From J134 sp964484045 (lineage in GTDB: Bacteria; Pseudomonadota; Alphaproteobacteria; Sphingomonadales; Rhodothalassiaceae), in assembly GCA_964484045.1 (NCBI GenBank), contig CAZAEP010000001.1, positions 1 to 64,000 of the forward strand: 64,000 bases of DNA, in the 5' to 3' direction. Position numbers and translations under genes: made by a program. Positions 41,992 to 51,800 of this stretch are shown here, one piece after another. A model generated the notes under the pieces. It was not told the origin of the DNA. It did not search any database and saw nothing but the letters and a program-made list of their open reading frames with translations. Positions within the stretch are counted from its first letter, which is position 1. Every line of letters starts with the position of its first letter.

Positions 41992-42164
41992 ATGGACCAA
42001 TCCTGTGGCGCCTCGGCGCACCCGCCCCTTCCGCTCGCCGTCCGCCATAGCGCGCGGCCTTGTGATGCACAAGGTCTTGACAGGCGAAGTGCACCTGCGC
42101 AGGCATGGCGGAAAGCGGGCCGTCCCGGTAGGACGGTCGCGAGTCCTGCGGAGTCGTTACGACC

Positions 42165-43043
42165 ATGGCGGTACTGGGAATCATCGGCGGCAGCGGTCTC
42201 TACGAGATCGACGGCCTCAGCGAGAGGCGCTGGGAGGCGGTCGACTCGCCCTTCGGCACGCCGTCCGACCTGATCCTGCGCGGCCGCCTCGGCGAGGTCG
42301 AGCTCGCCTTTCTGCCGCGCCACGGCCGCGGTCATCGGCTGACGCCCTCGGGCATCAATTATCGCGCCAATATCGATGCCCTGAAACGTCTCGGCGTCAC
42401 CGACATCCTCTCGCTCAGCGCCTGCGGTTCCCTGCGCGAGGATTTCGCGCCGGGCGATTTCGTCCTCGTCGACCAGTTCATCGACCGCACGCGGGGCCGC
42501 GCGTCGAGCTTCTTCGCCAACGGCCTCGTGGCCCATGTGTCCATCGCCGAGCCCACCTGCGGGCGTCTGCGGGAAACGGTGGCGGCGGCGGCGCGCGATC
42601 TCGGTATCCGCCTGCATGACGGCGGCACCTATGTGGTGATCGAGGGACCGCAATTCTCCACCCGCGCCGAATCCGAGCTCTATCGCAGTTGGCGCGCCGA
42701 CCTCGTCGGCATGACCAATCTGCCCGAAGCCAGGCTCGCCCGCGAGGCGGAGATCTGCTATCTCACGGTGGGCATGGTGACCGATTACGACTGCTGGCAC
42801 GACGACCATGCGGCGGTCGAGGTCGCGCAGGTGCTGCGCATCCTGAAAAACAATGCGGACGCGGCGCGACGGCTCATCACCCTGGCTGCGCCGGCGATCA
42901 TGGCGGCCCGCCCGGAGATCTGCCCCATGGGCTGCGACCGGGCGCTCGACACCGCGATCGTGACCGCCCCCGAGATGCGCGACGGCGGACTTCTCGCCAA
43001 GCTCGACGCAGTGGCGGGACGGGTGCTCAAGGCGCGATCATAG
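42165..43043 (+). CDS. mtnP: S-methyl-5'-thioadenosine phosphorylase (292 aa)
   Basis: Phosphorolytic enzyme that splits methylthioadenosine, the by-product of polyamine and AHL synthesis, into adenine and methylthioribose-1-phosphate for methionine salvage. Family blocks: GIIGGSGLYEIDGL, LPRHGRGHRLTPSGINYRAN, EGPQFSTRAESELYR, MTNLPEARLAREAEI and TDYDCWHDDH, whose Asp sits in the purine-specificity loop. Length and start are normal. It stands alone on the plus strand; no other mtn genes are nearby. Confidence 0.95.
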   Translation: MAVLGIIGGSGLYEIDGLSERRWEAVDSPFGTPSDLILRGRLGEVELAFLPRHGRGHRLTPSGINYRANIDALKRLGVTDILSLSACGSLREDFAPGDFVLVDQFIDRTRGRASSFFANGLVAHVSIAEPTCGRLRETVAAAARDLGIRLHDGGTYVVIEGPQFSTRAESELYRSWRADLVGMTNLPEARLAREAEICYLTVGMVTDYDCWHDDHAAVEVAQVLRILKNNADAARRLITLAAPAIMAARPEICPMGCDRALDTAIVTAPEMRDGGLLAKLDAVAGRVLKARS

Positions 43044-43098
43044 CGCCCGGACGACGAAGTTCCGAGGACGGGATGCCTTACGACCGTTGAGTCGCGTA

Positions 43099-44286
43099 TC
43101 ACGTCCCGGGAATAAAAATGCGTCTCAGAATATCGCCGTAGATGTCCCGGAGCGCGATGATGTCGGCGATCGGCGCCCCTTCATTGGCCTTGTGCATGGA
43201 GGCCCCGACGAGGCCGAACTCGACCACCGGGCAATAGGCGCGGATGAAGCGGGCGTCCGACGTGCCGCCCGTGGTCGACAGCTCCGGACGACGGCCCAGG
43301 CGCCCCTCGATCGCCCCCGCGACCGCCTCGGTCAACGGTCCCGGCGGCGTATAGAAGGCCTCCCCCATGACCACGATATCGAGTTCGTAGGCGATGCCCG
43401 TGGTATCCAGCCGGCGGCGCAGCCACTGCTCGAGGCTGTCCGCGCTGTGAAGGTCGTTGAAGCGGATGTTGAACCACGCTTCGGCGCGACCGGGGATGAC
43501 ATTGGTGGCGTGATTGCCGACCTCGAGATTGGTGATCTCGAGATGCGAGGGCTGGAAATAGGCGCTGCCCTGATCGAGCGGCTCCGCCGTCAGTGCATCG
43601 AGCAGGCGCATCAGGCGCGGAATCGGGTTCTCGGCCAGATGCGGATAGGCGACATGGCCCTGATGCCCCGCGACGACGAGCCGCGCATTGAGACTGCCGC
43701 GGCGACCGACCTTCACCATCTCGCCGAGGCGGGACGGATTGGTCGGTTCGCCGACGAGGCAGAAATCGGGAATGTGTCCCTTGTCCGCCATCCACGGCAG
43801 CATGGCTGCGGTGCCGTTGATCGCCGGGCCTTCCTCGTCGCCGGTAATGAGCAGCGACAACGAGCCTTCGAACGCCGCCCCCGCCTCGCCGAGAAAGTCC
43901 GCCGCGGCCGCCATGAAGGCGGCGATCGCGCCCTTCATGTCGGCGGCGCCGCGTCCCATGAGAACGCCGTCCTCGATGACCCCGGCGAAGGGGTCCACGC
44001 GCCAGGCTTCGGGATGGCCGACCGGCACCACGTCGGAATGCCCGGCGAAGCAGAAATGGGGAGCGCCCCCGCCGATGCGGGCGAACAGATTCTGCACTGC
44101 TTCGGTTCCCGGCGCCGCGATCTTGCGCCGATAGGTGCGAAAGCCGAGCGCCTGCAGGGGCCCCTCGATGAGATCGAGCGCCCCGGCGTCGTGCGGCGTC
44201 ACCGACTGGCAGCGCACCAGATCCTGTGCCAGGGCGATCGGATCGAGGCGAACGGCGCCGCCGGGGGGCGTGCGGGGGCGCGTCAC
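43099..44286 (-). CDS. dapE: Succinyl-diaminopimelate desuccinylase (395 aa)
   Basis: Di-zinc M20 family enzyme of lysine and peptidoglycan precursor synthesis. Metal-site motifs: FAGHSDVVPVG, GRGAADMKG and TGDEEGPAINGT; the dimerisation domain holds HQGHVAYPHLAENP and the end has TGGTSDARF. The start is a GTG at 44286 that overlaps the dapD stop codon (GTGA); no ATG lies near, and the frame further upstream only shadows dapD. Co-translated with dapD. Confidence 0.94.
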   Translation of the reverse strand: MTRPRTPPGGAVRLDPIALAQDLVRCQSVTPHDAGALDLIEGPLQALGFRTYRRKIAAPGTEAVQNLFARIGGGAPHFCFAGHSDVVPVGHPEAWRVDPFAGVIEDGVLMGRGAADMKGAIAAFMAAAADFLGEAGAAFEGSLSLLITGDEEGPAINGTAAMLPWMADKGHIPDFCLVGEPTNPSRLGEMVKVGRRGSLNARLVVAGHQGHVAYPHLAENPIPRLMRLLDALTAEPLDQGSAYFQPSHLEITNLEVGNHATNVIPGRAEAWFNIRFNDLHSADSLEQWLRRRLDTTGIAYELDIVVMGEAFYTPPGPLTEAVAGAIEGRLGRRPELSTTGGTSDARFIRAYCPVVEFGLVGASMHKANEGAPIADIIALRDIYGDILRRIFIPGT

Positions 44287-45140
44287 GGGTTTCTCAGGAG
44301 ATCGTTGATCGCCGTCTTGCGCCGGGTTCCGGCATCGACGCGCTTGACGATCACGGCGCAATAGAGCCCGGGACCCGGGCTGCCGTCGGCGAGCGGGCGC
44401 CCGGGCAACGATCCCGGCACGACGACGGAATAGGCCGGCACGCGGCCGCGGAAGACCTCCCCCGTCTCGCGGTCGACGATCCTGGTCGACGCTCCGAGAT
44501 AGACGCCCATCGAGAGCACCGCTCCTTCCTCGACGACCACCCCTTCGGCGACCTCGGAGCGGGCGCCGATGAAGCAGTGGTCCTCGATGATCACCGGTGC
44601 CGCCTGCACCGGCTCGAGCACGCCGCCGATGCCGACCCCGCCCGAGAGATGCACATGCGCGCCGATCTGCGCACAGGAGCCGACCGTCACCCAACTGTCG
44701 ACCATCGTGCCGGCGCCGACATGGGCGCCGATATTGACGAAGGACGGCATGAGAACGGCGTCCCGTCCGATGAAGGCGCCGCGACGCACGATCGCGCCGG
44801 GCACGGCACGGAAACCGGCGCGCCGGAAGTCGGCCTCGCCCCAGCCGTCGAATTTCGAGGGGATCTTGTCGAACCAGACGCCGCCCGCACCCGGTCCGCC
44901 GGGGATCACCGTCATGTCATTGAGGCGAAAGGAGAGGAGCACGGCCTTCTTGAGCCATGTCGCGACCCGCCACGCCCCGTCCACCTTTTCGGCGACACGG
45001 AAGTCGCCGCGATCGAGACCGGCGATCGCCGTCTCGATCGCCTCGCGCACCGATCCTCCCGTCGCCGGGCCGATCTCCTCGCGCCTCTTCCACGCCTCTT
45101 CGATCTGCTGCTGCAAGTCTTCCACGGACACGGACGTCAT
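44283..45140 (-). CDS. dapD: Tetrahydrodipicolinate N-succinyltransferase (285 aa)
   Basis: Left-handed beta-helix acyltransferase of the succinylase branch of lysine/DAP synthesis. The hexapeptide repeats run from about residue 110: VRRGAFIGRDAVLMPSFVNI, GAHVGAGTMVDSWVTVGSCA and GVGIGGVLEPVQAAPVIIED. The N-terminal helical domain begins VEDLQQQIEEAWKRREEI. The ATG at 45140 fits the family start; another ATG at 45173 is in frame. It runs directly into dapE. Confidence 0.95.
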   Translation of the reverse strand: MTSVSVEDLQQQIEEAWKRREEIGPATGGSVREAIETAIAGLDRGDFRVAEKVDGAWRVATWLKKAVLLSFRLNDMTVIPGGPGAGGVWFDKIPSKFDGWGEADFRRAGFRAVPGAIVRRGAFIGRDAVLMPSFVNIGAHVGAGTMVDSWVTVGSCAQIGAHVHLSGGVGIGGVLEPVQAAPVIIEDHCFIGARSEVAEGVVVEEGAVLSMGVYLGASTRIVDRETGEVFRGRVPAYSVVVPGSLPGRPLADGSPGPGLYCAVIVKRVDAGTRRKTAINDLLRNP

Positions 45141-45223
45141 TCCCGTTCGCGCCTTCCGGCGCACCTCCTGCATCGGCGGGCGAGCATAGTCGGGGGTCGG
45201 GTCCTGTCAACCGGGCCGGCGCC

Positions 45224-45940
45224 TCACGCCTGGGCTTCCAGGAAGCCCGCCAGATCCGTGACCTCGTGATCCACCGCGGCCGCCTCGTGATCGACCGCGC
45301 CCCAGGCATAGGCGGTCCTGAGCCACACCGTGGTCACCCCGCGCGCGGCCGCGGGTACGAGATTGCGCGCCATGTCCTCGATCATGGCCGCCCGCGCGGG
45401 CTCGATGGAAAAGGCGGCGAGGAAGCGATCGAAGCTCGAGGCCGCCGGCTTGGGCTCGTAATCGGCGGCGACGAGATCGAAGACCCCCTCGAAGAGATGG
45501 GCGATCTCGAGGCGCGCGAGCACGCGCTCGGCGTGCCGTGCCGAGCCGTTGGTGTAGACGATGCACCGCCCCCGCAGCCCCGCCAGCGCCCTGCCGAGGC
45601 GGGGATCGGGCGTGATCGCGTCGAGATCGACGTCGTGGACATGCGCCAGAAACGCCTCGGGCGCGACTCCGTGCTCGAGCATCAGTCCGCGCAAGGTCGT
45701 CCCATAGCGCAGGAAATAGTCCTTCTGAAGGCGCCGCGCCGTCGCCGCGTCGATGTCGAGCAGGTCGGCGATGAAGCCGCCCATACGGCGGTCGATCTGG
45801 GAAAAAAGCGCGCTCGTCGCCGGATAGAGCGTGTTGTCGAGATCGAAGATCCAGGTGTCGACATGCGCAAGAGCGGGCATCGCCGGCTCGCCTGTCGGCG
45901 GTTCGGCATGGGGGCCCTGGTCCTGTGCGTTGATGTCCAT
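45224..45940 (-). CDS. HAD-family pyrimidine 5'-nucleotidase-like phosphatase (238 aa)
   Basis: HAD phosphatase of the pyrimidine 5'-nucleotidase (YjjG/SSM1-like) group. Motif I is FDLDNTLYP, motif II YTNGSARHAERVL, motif III the Lys in EPKPAASSF and motif IV IEDMARNLVPA. The N-terminal 20 residues are variable. It sits 83 bp upstream of dapD in the same direction, the usual alphaproteobacterial arrangement. Substrate is not certain; nucleoside monophosphates are the likely class. Confidence 0.9.
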   Translation of the reverse strand: MDINAQDQGPHAEPPTGEPAMPALAHVDTWIFDLDNTLYPATSALFSQIDRRMGGFIADLLDIDAATARRLQKDYFLRYGTTLRGLMLEHGVAPEAFLAHVHDVDLDAITPDPRLGRALAGLRGRCIVYTNGSARHAERVLARLEIAHLFEGVFDLVAADYEPKPAASSFDRFLAAFSIEPARAAMIEDMARNLVPAAARGVTTVWLRTAYAWGAVDHEAAAVDHEVTDLAGFLEAQA

Positions 45941-46024
45941 GTATTAAGGGCCCTTTAAGGCGCGAACATTACCTTCGGTCCATATGAACCGGATTTCGAC
46001 CCCGTGCCGCAGCCGGATGTCAGG

Positions 46025-47713
46025 ATGAAAGAGTGCGCCGCCCCGATCAAGGGGATATCCCCGCAGCGGCGCCGGCTCGTCGAGCGCGCCGAGGGCGCCG
46101 CGCTCCTTGCCCGCACCGACGGCGCCTGCGTCGCCTTCAATCCGGCGGCCCGGCCGCTGTGCGACGCCCTCGCCCGGCGCGACCCCGAATTGCGCGGCCT
46201 GCTGCTCGGCGCGGCCGCCGGCGGGCCGGTCACGGGGCGAGTCGTCCTCGATCCGGAAAGCGAGACCCGGCGCGCCTTCGAGATCACCGTCGTGCCCCAG
46301 GAGCAGGACCTCTTCCTGATCTCCGCGCGCGACGTGACGATGGAGGACAATCTCACCCGCGCGCTGCTCAAGAGCCGGGAACTGTACAAGGATCTGATGC
46401 ACTGCTCGGCGGATTTCGGCTGGGAGACCGACGCCCGCGGCGTTTTCACCTATATCAGCCCCGGCGGCGCCCTCGGCTATTCGCCACGCGAGCTGTACGG
46501 CCAGTTCTCGCAGGCCATTCTCGGTCTGGCCGATGCGGAATGCGACAATGTCTTCGTTGCCCGCAAGGCGCAGCGCGGAACGCGCATCTGGGTCCGCGCG
46601 CGCAACGGCGCCCGCGTGCTCCTCGCCGTCTCCGCGGTGCCGGTCCATGATCACCGTGGCAAATGGATCGGGGCGCGCGGCGTCGCCCGCGACATCACCC
46701 GCGAGCACGAACGCGACTCGACCCTGCGCCTCGAACAGGCCTGTCAGGCGCTGCTCGGCAGGATCGTCATCGCCATCCGCAGCGAGGTCGCGCCCGAGGA
46801 GATTCTCCGTGCCGCGGCGGAATCGGCGGCGCAGGCCCTGCGGGCGGAGGTCTCGGTGCTCCTCTCCCGCACCGGTCGGGACGGGCCGGAGATCGTGGCG
46901 CCGCTGCGCGGACCCGAGGATCTGCACGCGATCGCCTTCGGCGCGCTCGAAGAGCACGGGAGGGACGAGGCCGACGAGGTCAGCGTGCAGCTCGGCGTCG
47001 GCGATCGCCACTGTCTGAGCGCCTGCGTGGCGGCGAGCGAGCATTTGCGCGCCGCGCTCGTCTTTGCCCGCGACACCGACGCCGAACCCTGGCGCGCGCA
47101 CGAAATCGAGCTTGTGCACGGCGTGGCCGGCCATCTCGCCCTCGCCCTCAAGCAGGCGGACATGCTGGAGCGTCTCGAGGCCCTGTCGCGCCACGACGAC
47201 CTCACCGGCCTGCTCAATCGCCGGGCGCTGATGGCCGAACTCACGGCCCGGCTGGCGCACCATCGCCGGCACGGGCATCCGGGCTGCCTGTTGCTCATCG
47301 ACCTCGACCATTTCAAGGCTCTCAACGACACCCACGGCCATGGCGCCGGCGACGCCGCCCTGCGCGCCCTCGGCGCGCTGCTCGGGCAGGAGACCCGCCC
47401 CGGCGATCTCGCCGCGCGTCTCGGCGGCGACGAATTCGCCCTGTGGCTCGACGAAACCGATGCCGCGGGTGCGGTGGCCATGGCCGAACGCCTGCTCGCG
47501 TCGCTCGACAAACTGCGCCTGGCCGCCGGCGCGCCGGATGCGAAGCTGTCGATGTCGATCGGCATCGCCGCCTTCGATCGCGAGCGCGACCGCGAGCCGG
47601 AAGCCATTATCGCCGCCGCCGACGCGGCGCTTTACGACGCCAAGCGTCGGGGGCGCGCGCGCTATTCACTGGCCACACCCACCTCATCGAAGCGGAAACG
47701 CAGGACAGCATGA
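46025..47713 (+). CDS. PAS-GGDEF diguanylate cyclase (562 aa)
   Basis: Cytosolic sensor that makes cyclic di-GMP. A PAS-like N-terminus (GAALLARTDGACVAFNPAA) is followed by a second PAS (about residues 122-230, DFGWETDARGVFTYISPGG). A GAF-like segment lies at about 240-380, then the GGDEF domain (from about 395, HDDLTGLLNRRAL). The active site is RLGGDEFALW and a product-inhibition site RPGD sits exactly five residues before GGDEF, so the enzyme should be active and feedback-controlled. The start is uncertain: ATG at 46025 or GTG at 46004. The stop overlaps the next gene (ATGA). Confidence 0.92.
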   Translation: MKECAAPIKGISPQRRRLVERAEGAALLARTDGACVAFNPAARPLCDALARRDPELRGLLLGAAAGGPVTGRVVLDPESETRRAFEITVVPQEQDLFLISARDVTMEDNLTRALLKSRELYKDLMHCSADFGWETDARGVFTYISPGGALGYSPRELYGQFSQAILGLADAECDNVFVARKAQRGTRIWVRARNGARVLLAVSAVPVHDHRGKWIGARGVARDITREHERDSTLRLEQACQALLGRIVIAIRSEVAPEEILRAAAESAAQALRAEVSVLLSRTGRDGPEIVAPLRGPEDLHAIAFGALEEHGRDEADEVSVQLGVGDRHCLSACVAASEHLRAALVFARDTDAEPWRAHEIELVHGVAGHLALALKQADMLERLEALSRHDDLTGLLNRRALMAELTARLAHHRRHGHPGCLLLIDLDHFKALNDTHGHGAGDAALRALGALLGQETRPGDLAARLGGDEFALWLDETDAAGAVAMAERLLASLDKLRLAAGAPDAKLSMSIGIAAFDRERDREPEAIIAAADAALYDAKRRGRARYSLATPTSSKRKRRTA

Positions 47714-48948
47714 CACAGAACAGCCGGAGCCTCGCCGGAGACCCACGCTATCTCGCCGCGCGCGAGGCGCTCGAAAGGGGCGACCTCAAGAGCCGTCGCA
47801 AGCTGGCGCACGGCGGGGATACGCACCCCGAGATCCTCTATTATCTCGCCGAGGACAGCGATGCGGAGGTGCGCCGCGCGGTCGCCGGCAATCCGGCCAC
47901 GCCGCACCAGGCCGATTCCCTGCTCACCGCCGACCCCGACGACGAGGTGCGGGTCGAGCTCGCACGCAAGATCTCGCGTCTCGTGCCGGGGCTTTCGGAA
48001 CAGGAGAATGTGCGCCTGCGGGAACGCACGCTGGCCATTCTCGAAACGCTGGCCAATGACACGCTGCCCAGGGTGCGCGCCATCGTCGCCGAGGAGATCA
48101 AGCGCTCCGACGTTGTTCCCAAGGGGCTGGTGCGCAAGCTCGCGCAGGACGTGGAAGAGATCGTCTGCTGCCCGATTCTCGAATATTCACCGCTCCTCAA
48201 TGACGACGATCTGCGCGAGATCATCGCCGCCGGAATCAGCGAGGGAGCGCTTGTCGCCATCGCCCGGCGCGACGGCATCGGCGAGGAGGTCAGCGACGAT
48301 ATCGCCGCCACCCTCGAGATCCCGGCGGTCGCCGCCCTGCTCGCCAATCCCAGCGCCCAGATTCGCGAGGACACGCTCGACCGCATCATCGAGCAGGCGC
48401 GCGATACCATGGAGCTGCACAAGCCGCTGGCGCTGCGTCCCGCCCTCTCGGTGCGGGCCATGAAGCGGATCGCCGGCTTCGTCGCCAGCGCGCTCGTGCA
48501 TCACATGCTCGAGCGCAACCCCATTGCCGAGACGGTGGCCGAGGACATCCTCGAGCGCGTGCGCGAACGCATCGCCAGCGAGCGCGTCGGCGATGAAGAG
48601 GAGAAGCGGCTGGCCCGGCAGGCGCGAAAATTCCATGATCGCGGCATGCTCGACGATGCCTTCGTCACCGACGCCATCGACAACAATCGCCGCGAGCTCC
48701 TGATCCAGTGCCTCGCCATCATGGCCGAGATCCCGGTCAAGACCGTGCGTGACATCCTGGCCTCGAAAAGCGGTCGCGCCGTCACCGCGCTGGCCTGGTC
48801 GGCCGGGCTCTCGATGCGCACCGCGTTCAAGATGCAGACCGAACTCGCCCTCGTCTCGCCTTCACAGCTCGTGCCCGCAAAGGACGGGATCGACTACCCG
48901 ATGGAGGAAAGCGAGCTCGTCTGGCAATTGAGCTATTTCACCGACTGA
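47710..48948 (+). CDS. DUF2336 family helical-repeat protein (412 aa)
   Basis: Soluble protein of the DUF2336 family, confined mostly to alphaproteobacteria and of unknown function. It is built of HEAT-like helical repeats: HPEILYYLAEDSDAEVRRAV, DPDDEVRVELARKIS and NDTLPRVRAIVAEEIKRSD show the typical Asp-x-x-Val-Arg turns. Such repeats normally bind proteins. It overlaps the diguanylate cyclase by 4 bp and has no other same-strand neighbour. It may therefore be a partner or output of that cyclase (inference). Confidence 0.9.
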   Translation: MTQNSRSLAGDPRYLAAREALERGDLKSRRKLAHGGDTHPEILYYLAEDSDAEVRRAVAGNPATPHQADSLLTADPDDEVRVELARKISRLVPGLSEQENVRLRERTLAILETLANDTLPRVRAIVAEEIKRSDVVPKGLVRKLAQDVEEIVCCPILEYSPLLNDDDLREIIAAGISEGALVAIARRDGIGEEVSDDIAATLEIPAVAALLANPSAQIREDTLDRIIEQARDTMELHKPLALRPALSVRAMKRIAGFVASALVHHMLERNPIAETVAEDILERVRERIASERVGDEEEKRLARQARKFHDRGMLDDAFVTDAIDNNRRELLIQCLAIMAEIPVKTVRDILASKSGRAVTALAWSAGLSMRTAFKMQTELALVSPSQLVPAKDGIDYPMEESELVWQLSYFTD

Positions 48949-48957
48949 GCCGGGGTC

Positions 48958-49878
<921 letters not shown>

Positions 49879-49899
49879 GGGCTTGTGTCTCCTTCCTGA

Positions 49900-50769
49900 T
49901 CAAACGGTGTAGTCGTCGGGCCGTTGCGGCTCGGGTTCGGAAATCCCCTGCCACCCGACGGAGCGGTACATCACGCGCGCGCCGGGCGGGACGCTCTTCG
50001 TCAGCCACACATTGCCGCCGATGACGGCGCCGCGGCCGATCACGGTGTCGCCGCCGAGAATGGTGGCGTTGGAATAGATGACGACGTCGTCCTCGATCGT
50101 CGGGTGGCGCTTCCTGTCCTTGAATTCGCGCTTCACGCTCAGGGCGCCGAGCGTGACTCCCTGGTAGATCTTGACATTGTCGCCGATCACGGTCGTCTCG
50201 CCGATCACCACGGAGGTGCCGTGGTCGATGAAAAAGCGCCGCCCGATCACCGCGCCGGGGTGAATGTCGATGCCGGTGAGACGGTGGGCGTATTCGCTCA
50301 TCAGGCGGGGCAGCAGCTCCACCCCCTCCTGCACCAGAAGATGCGCCAGGCGATAGCTGGCCACCGCATAGACGCTGGGGTAGGAGAGGATGACCTCATC
50401 CAGCGAATCCGCCGCCGGGTCGCCGTCGAGCGCCGCTTCGGCGTCGAGACGGGCAAGCTCCGCGATCTCCGGCAGGCCGGCGACAAAGCGCCGCGTGATC
50501 CCCTCCGCCTTGGCGCAAAGCTCGGGCATGGCCTCGCACAGGACGTAGCGCAGGCGGCCGGTGAGCTGCACCAGCCGGGCCTCGATCTCGCGCGCCGATT
50601 TGGGACGGCAGCGGGCAAGCTGCGGAAAGAGAAGGCCGAGGCAGTCCTCGAGAAAGGCGCCCGCCTCGTCCATGTGGATATCGGGCACCTGGCCGAAACT
50701 CTGATGATGCGCCATCAGGCGGCCAGCGACCGCGTAGACGTCGCGCTGCGGTGCGGGGTCGTCGGGCAT
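49900..50769 (-). CDS. cysE: Serine O-acetyltransferase, EpsC/long type (289 aa)
   Basis: Left-handed beta-helix acetyltransferase that makes O-acetylserine, the first step of cysteine synthesis. The hexapeptide region starts near residue 185: GIDIHPGAVIGRRFFIDHGT, VVIGETTVIGDNVKIYQGVT and TILGGDTVIGRGAVIGGNVW. The N-terminal helical part is long, as in the EpsC group. The ATG at 50769 has GAGGAG 10 bp upstream. The C-terminus lacks the classic ...I end known to bind CysK; it ends RPDDYTV, so complex formation is uncertain. Confidence 0.93.
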   Translation of the reverse strand: MPDDPAPQRDVYAVAGRLMAHHQSFGQVPDIHMDEAGAFLEDCLGLLFPQLARCRPKSAREIEARLVQLTGRLRYVLCEAMPELCAKAEGITRRFVAGLPEIAELARLDAEAALDGDPAADSLDEVILSYPSVYAVASYRLAHLLVQEGVELLPRLMSEYAHRLTGIDIHPGAVIGRRFFIDHGTSVVIGETTVIGDNVKIYQGVTLGALSVKREFKDRKRHPTIEDDVVIYSNATILGGDTVIGRGAVIGGNVWLTKSVPPGARVMYRSVGWQGISEPEPQRPDDYTV

Positions 50770-50835
50770 GATCTGTCGGCTCCTCGGGCAATATGCGTGC
50801 CTCGGACACGCTCTTCGTTTCACGCGCCCCCGGCT

Positions 50836-50865
50836 TTACTAAGGGGCTCCACCACGACGCTTCAA
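50836..50865 (-). promoter_or_regulatory. Candidate sigma-70 promoter of cysE-cysK
   Basis: Minus-strand TTGAAG (50860-50865), 18-bp spacer, TAGTAA (50836-50841), about 65 bp before the cysE start and inside the gap after plsC. Reasonable match for a housekeeping promoter. Confidence 0.35.
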
Positions 50866-50887
50866 GACGCGACGGACGCCGCTCACG

Positions 50888-51637
50888 TCAGTGTGAGGTT
50901 TCCGCCGCGACGGCGCCCACCGCCTCGTGATACACCGGATCCGCCCGCATCAGCTCTTCGGAGCGGTCGATGACGCGGCGCTCGACCTCGGCCATGAACG
51001 CCGCCTTGTCGGTAAGATGCGGCAAGGGCGGGCCGATCTCGTAGATCACGGTCCCCGGACGCCGCGTCATCGAGCCCTTGGGCCAGTGGAGGCCGGAATT
51101 GGTGGCCATCGGGATCACCGGAAGGCTGCCGTCCAACTGCAGATAGAAAGCGCCGCTCTTGAGCTTGAGACGCGCACCCGGGCGCGCCCGCGTTCCCTCC
51201 GGATAGACGATCAGCGGCCGCCGCTGCGCCTTGATCCGGCGCACCACGTCGGGCATGACCTGATGCGCCGTCCCGGCCTGCCGGTCGACGCGCACGATGC
51301 CGAGCTTGCGCAGAATCGTGCCGATGAAGGGAATCGCGAACAGCTCCTTCTTCGCCAGCGCCGTCATGTTCGGCATGAGATAGAAGCCGACGATCGGGTC
51401 GAGATAGGACATATGCTTGGCGACGATCAGCGCCGCATCGCCGCGCGGCAGGTGCTCCTGCCCGCGAATCTCGATGCGGATGCCGGCGATGACCCGCGCG
51501 AGCCAGAAGACGATGCGCGCATAAAGAACGATGCCGCGCGCGAGGGCCTCGCGCCCGGGCAGCGGAATGGTGAACAGGAGCCCGGCCGCCCACAGGGTGG
51601 TAAAACCGTAAAAGCAGATATCGAAGAGCACGGATCG
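50888..51637 (-). CDS. plsC: 1-acyl-sn-glycerol-3-phosphate acyltransferase (249 aa)
   Basis: Membrane-bound acyltransferase of phospholipid synthesis (lysophosphatidate to phosphatidate). One hydrophobic N-terminal segment (about residues 5-30), then the catalytic KHMSYLDP (HxxxxD), the VDRQAG region and the substrate-binding YPEGTRARPG. The probable start is GTG at 51637 (VRSVLFDICFYG) with GAGG upstream; an ATG at 51745 would add a non-conserved stretch and overlap the divergent promoter region. Confidence 0.9.
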   Translation of the reverse strand, partial: RSVLFDICFYGFTTLWAAGLLFTIPLPGREALARGIVLYARIVFWLARVIAGIRIEIRGQEHLPRGDAALIVAKHMSYLDPIVGFYLMPNMTALAKKELFAIPFIGTILRKLGIVRVDRQAGTAHQVMPDVVRRIKAQRRPLIVYPEGTRARPGARLKLKSGAFYLQLDGSLPVIPMATNSGLHWPKGSMTRRPGTVIYEIGPPLPHLTDKAAFMAEVERRVIDRSEELMRADPVYHEAVGAVAAETSH

Positions 51638-51719
51638 CACGGGTCTGCCAGCCTCTTCTCGCGCGCCGCCTCGCACGGCACCGGAGCTACAGTCGGTAGA
51701 AATGCGGTGACGCGCCGTC

Positions 51720-51758
51720 AAGCAAATGTTTCTCGGCGGCGGCAAAGCAAATGTTTCT
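51720..51758. repeat. Tandem 14-bp direct repeat upstream of the MASE1 kinase
   Basis: AAGCAAATGTTTCT occurs twice without a mismatch (51720-51733 and 51745-51758), 25 bp apart start to start. It is AT-rich in a GC-rich setting and lies immediately before the Shine-Dalgarno sequence of the kinase leader ORF. It looks like a double binding site for a regulator. Confidence 0.6.
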
Positions 51759-51773
51759 TAAAAGGAGAGTGTC

Positions 51774-51800
51774 ATGGTAATGCAAACCCATCGCAAATGA
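51774..51800 (+). CDS. Eight-codon leader ORF before the kinase
   Basis: AAAGGAG lies 6 bp before an ATG that opens an ORF of eight codons (MVMQTHRK) and stops at TGA 51798-51800. The stop overlaps the ATG of the kinase gene (ATGA). The kinase ATG itself has no Shine-Dalgarno sequence of its own, so the leader probably loads ribosomes for it. No function is claimed for the peptide. Confidence 0.5.
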   Translation: MVMQTHRK

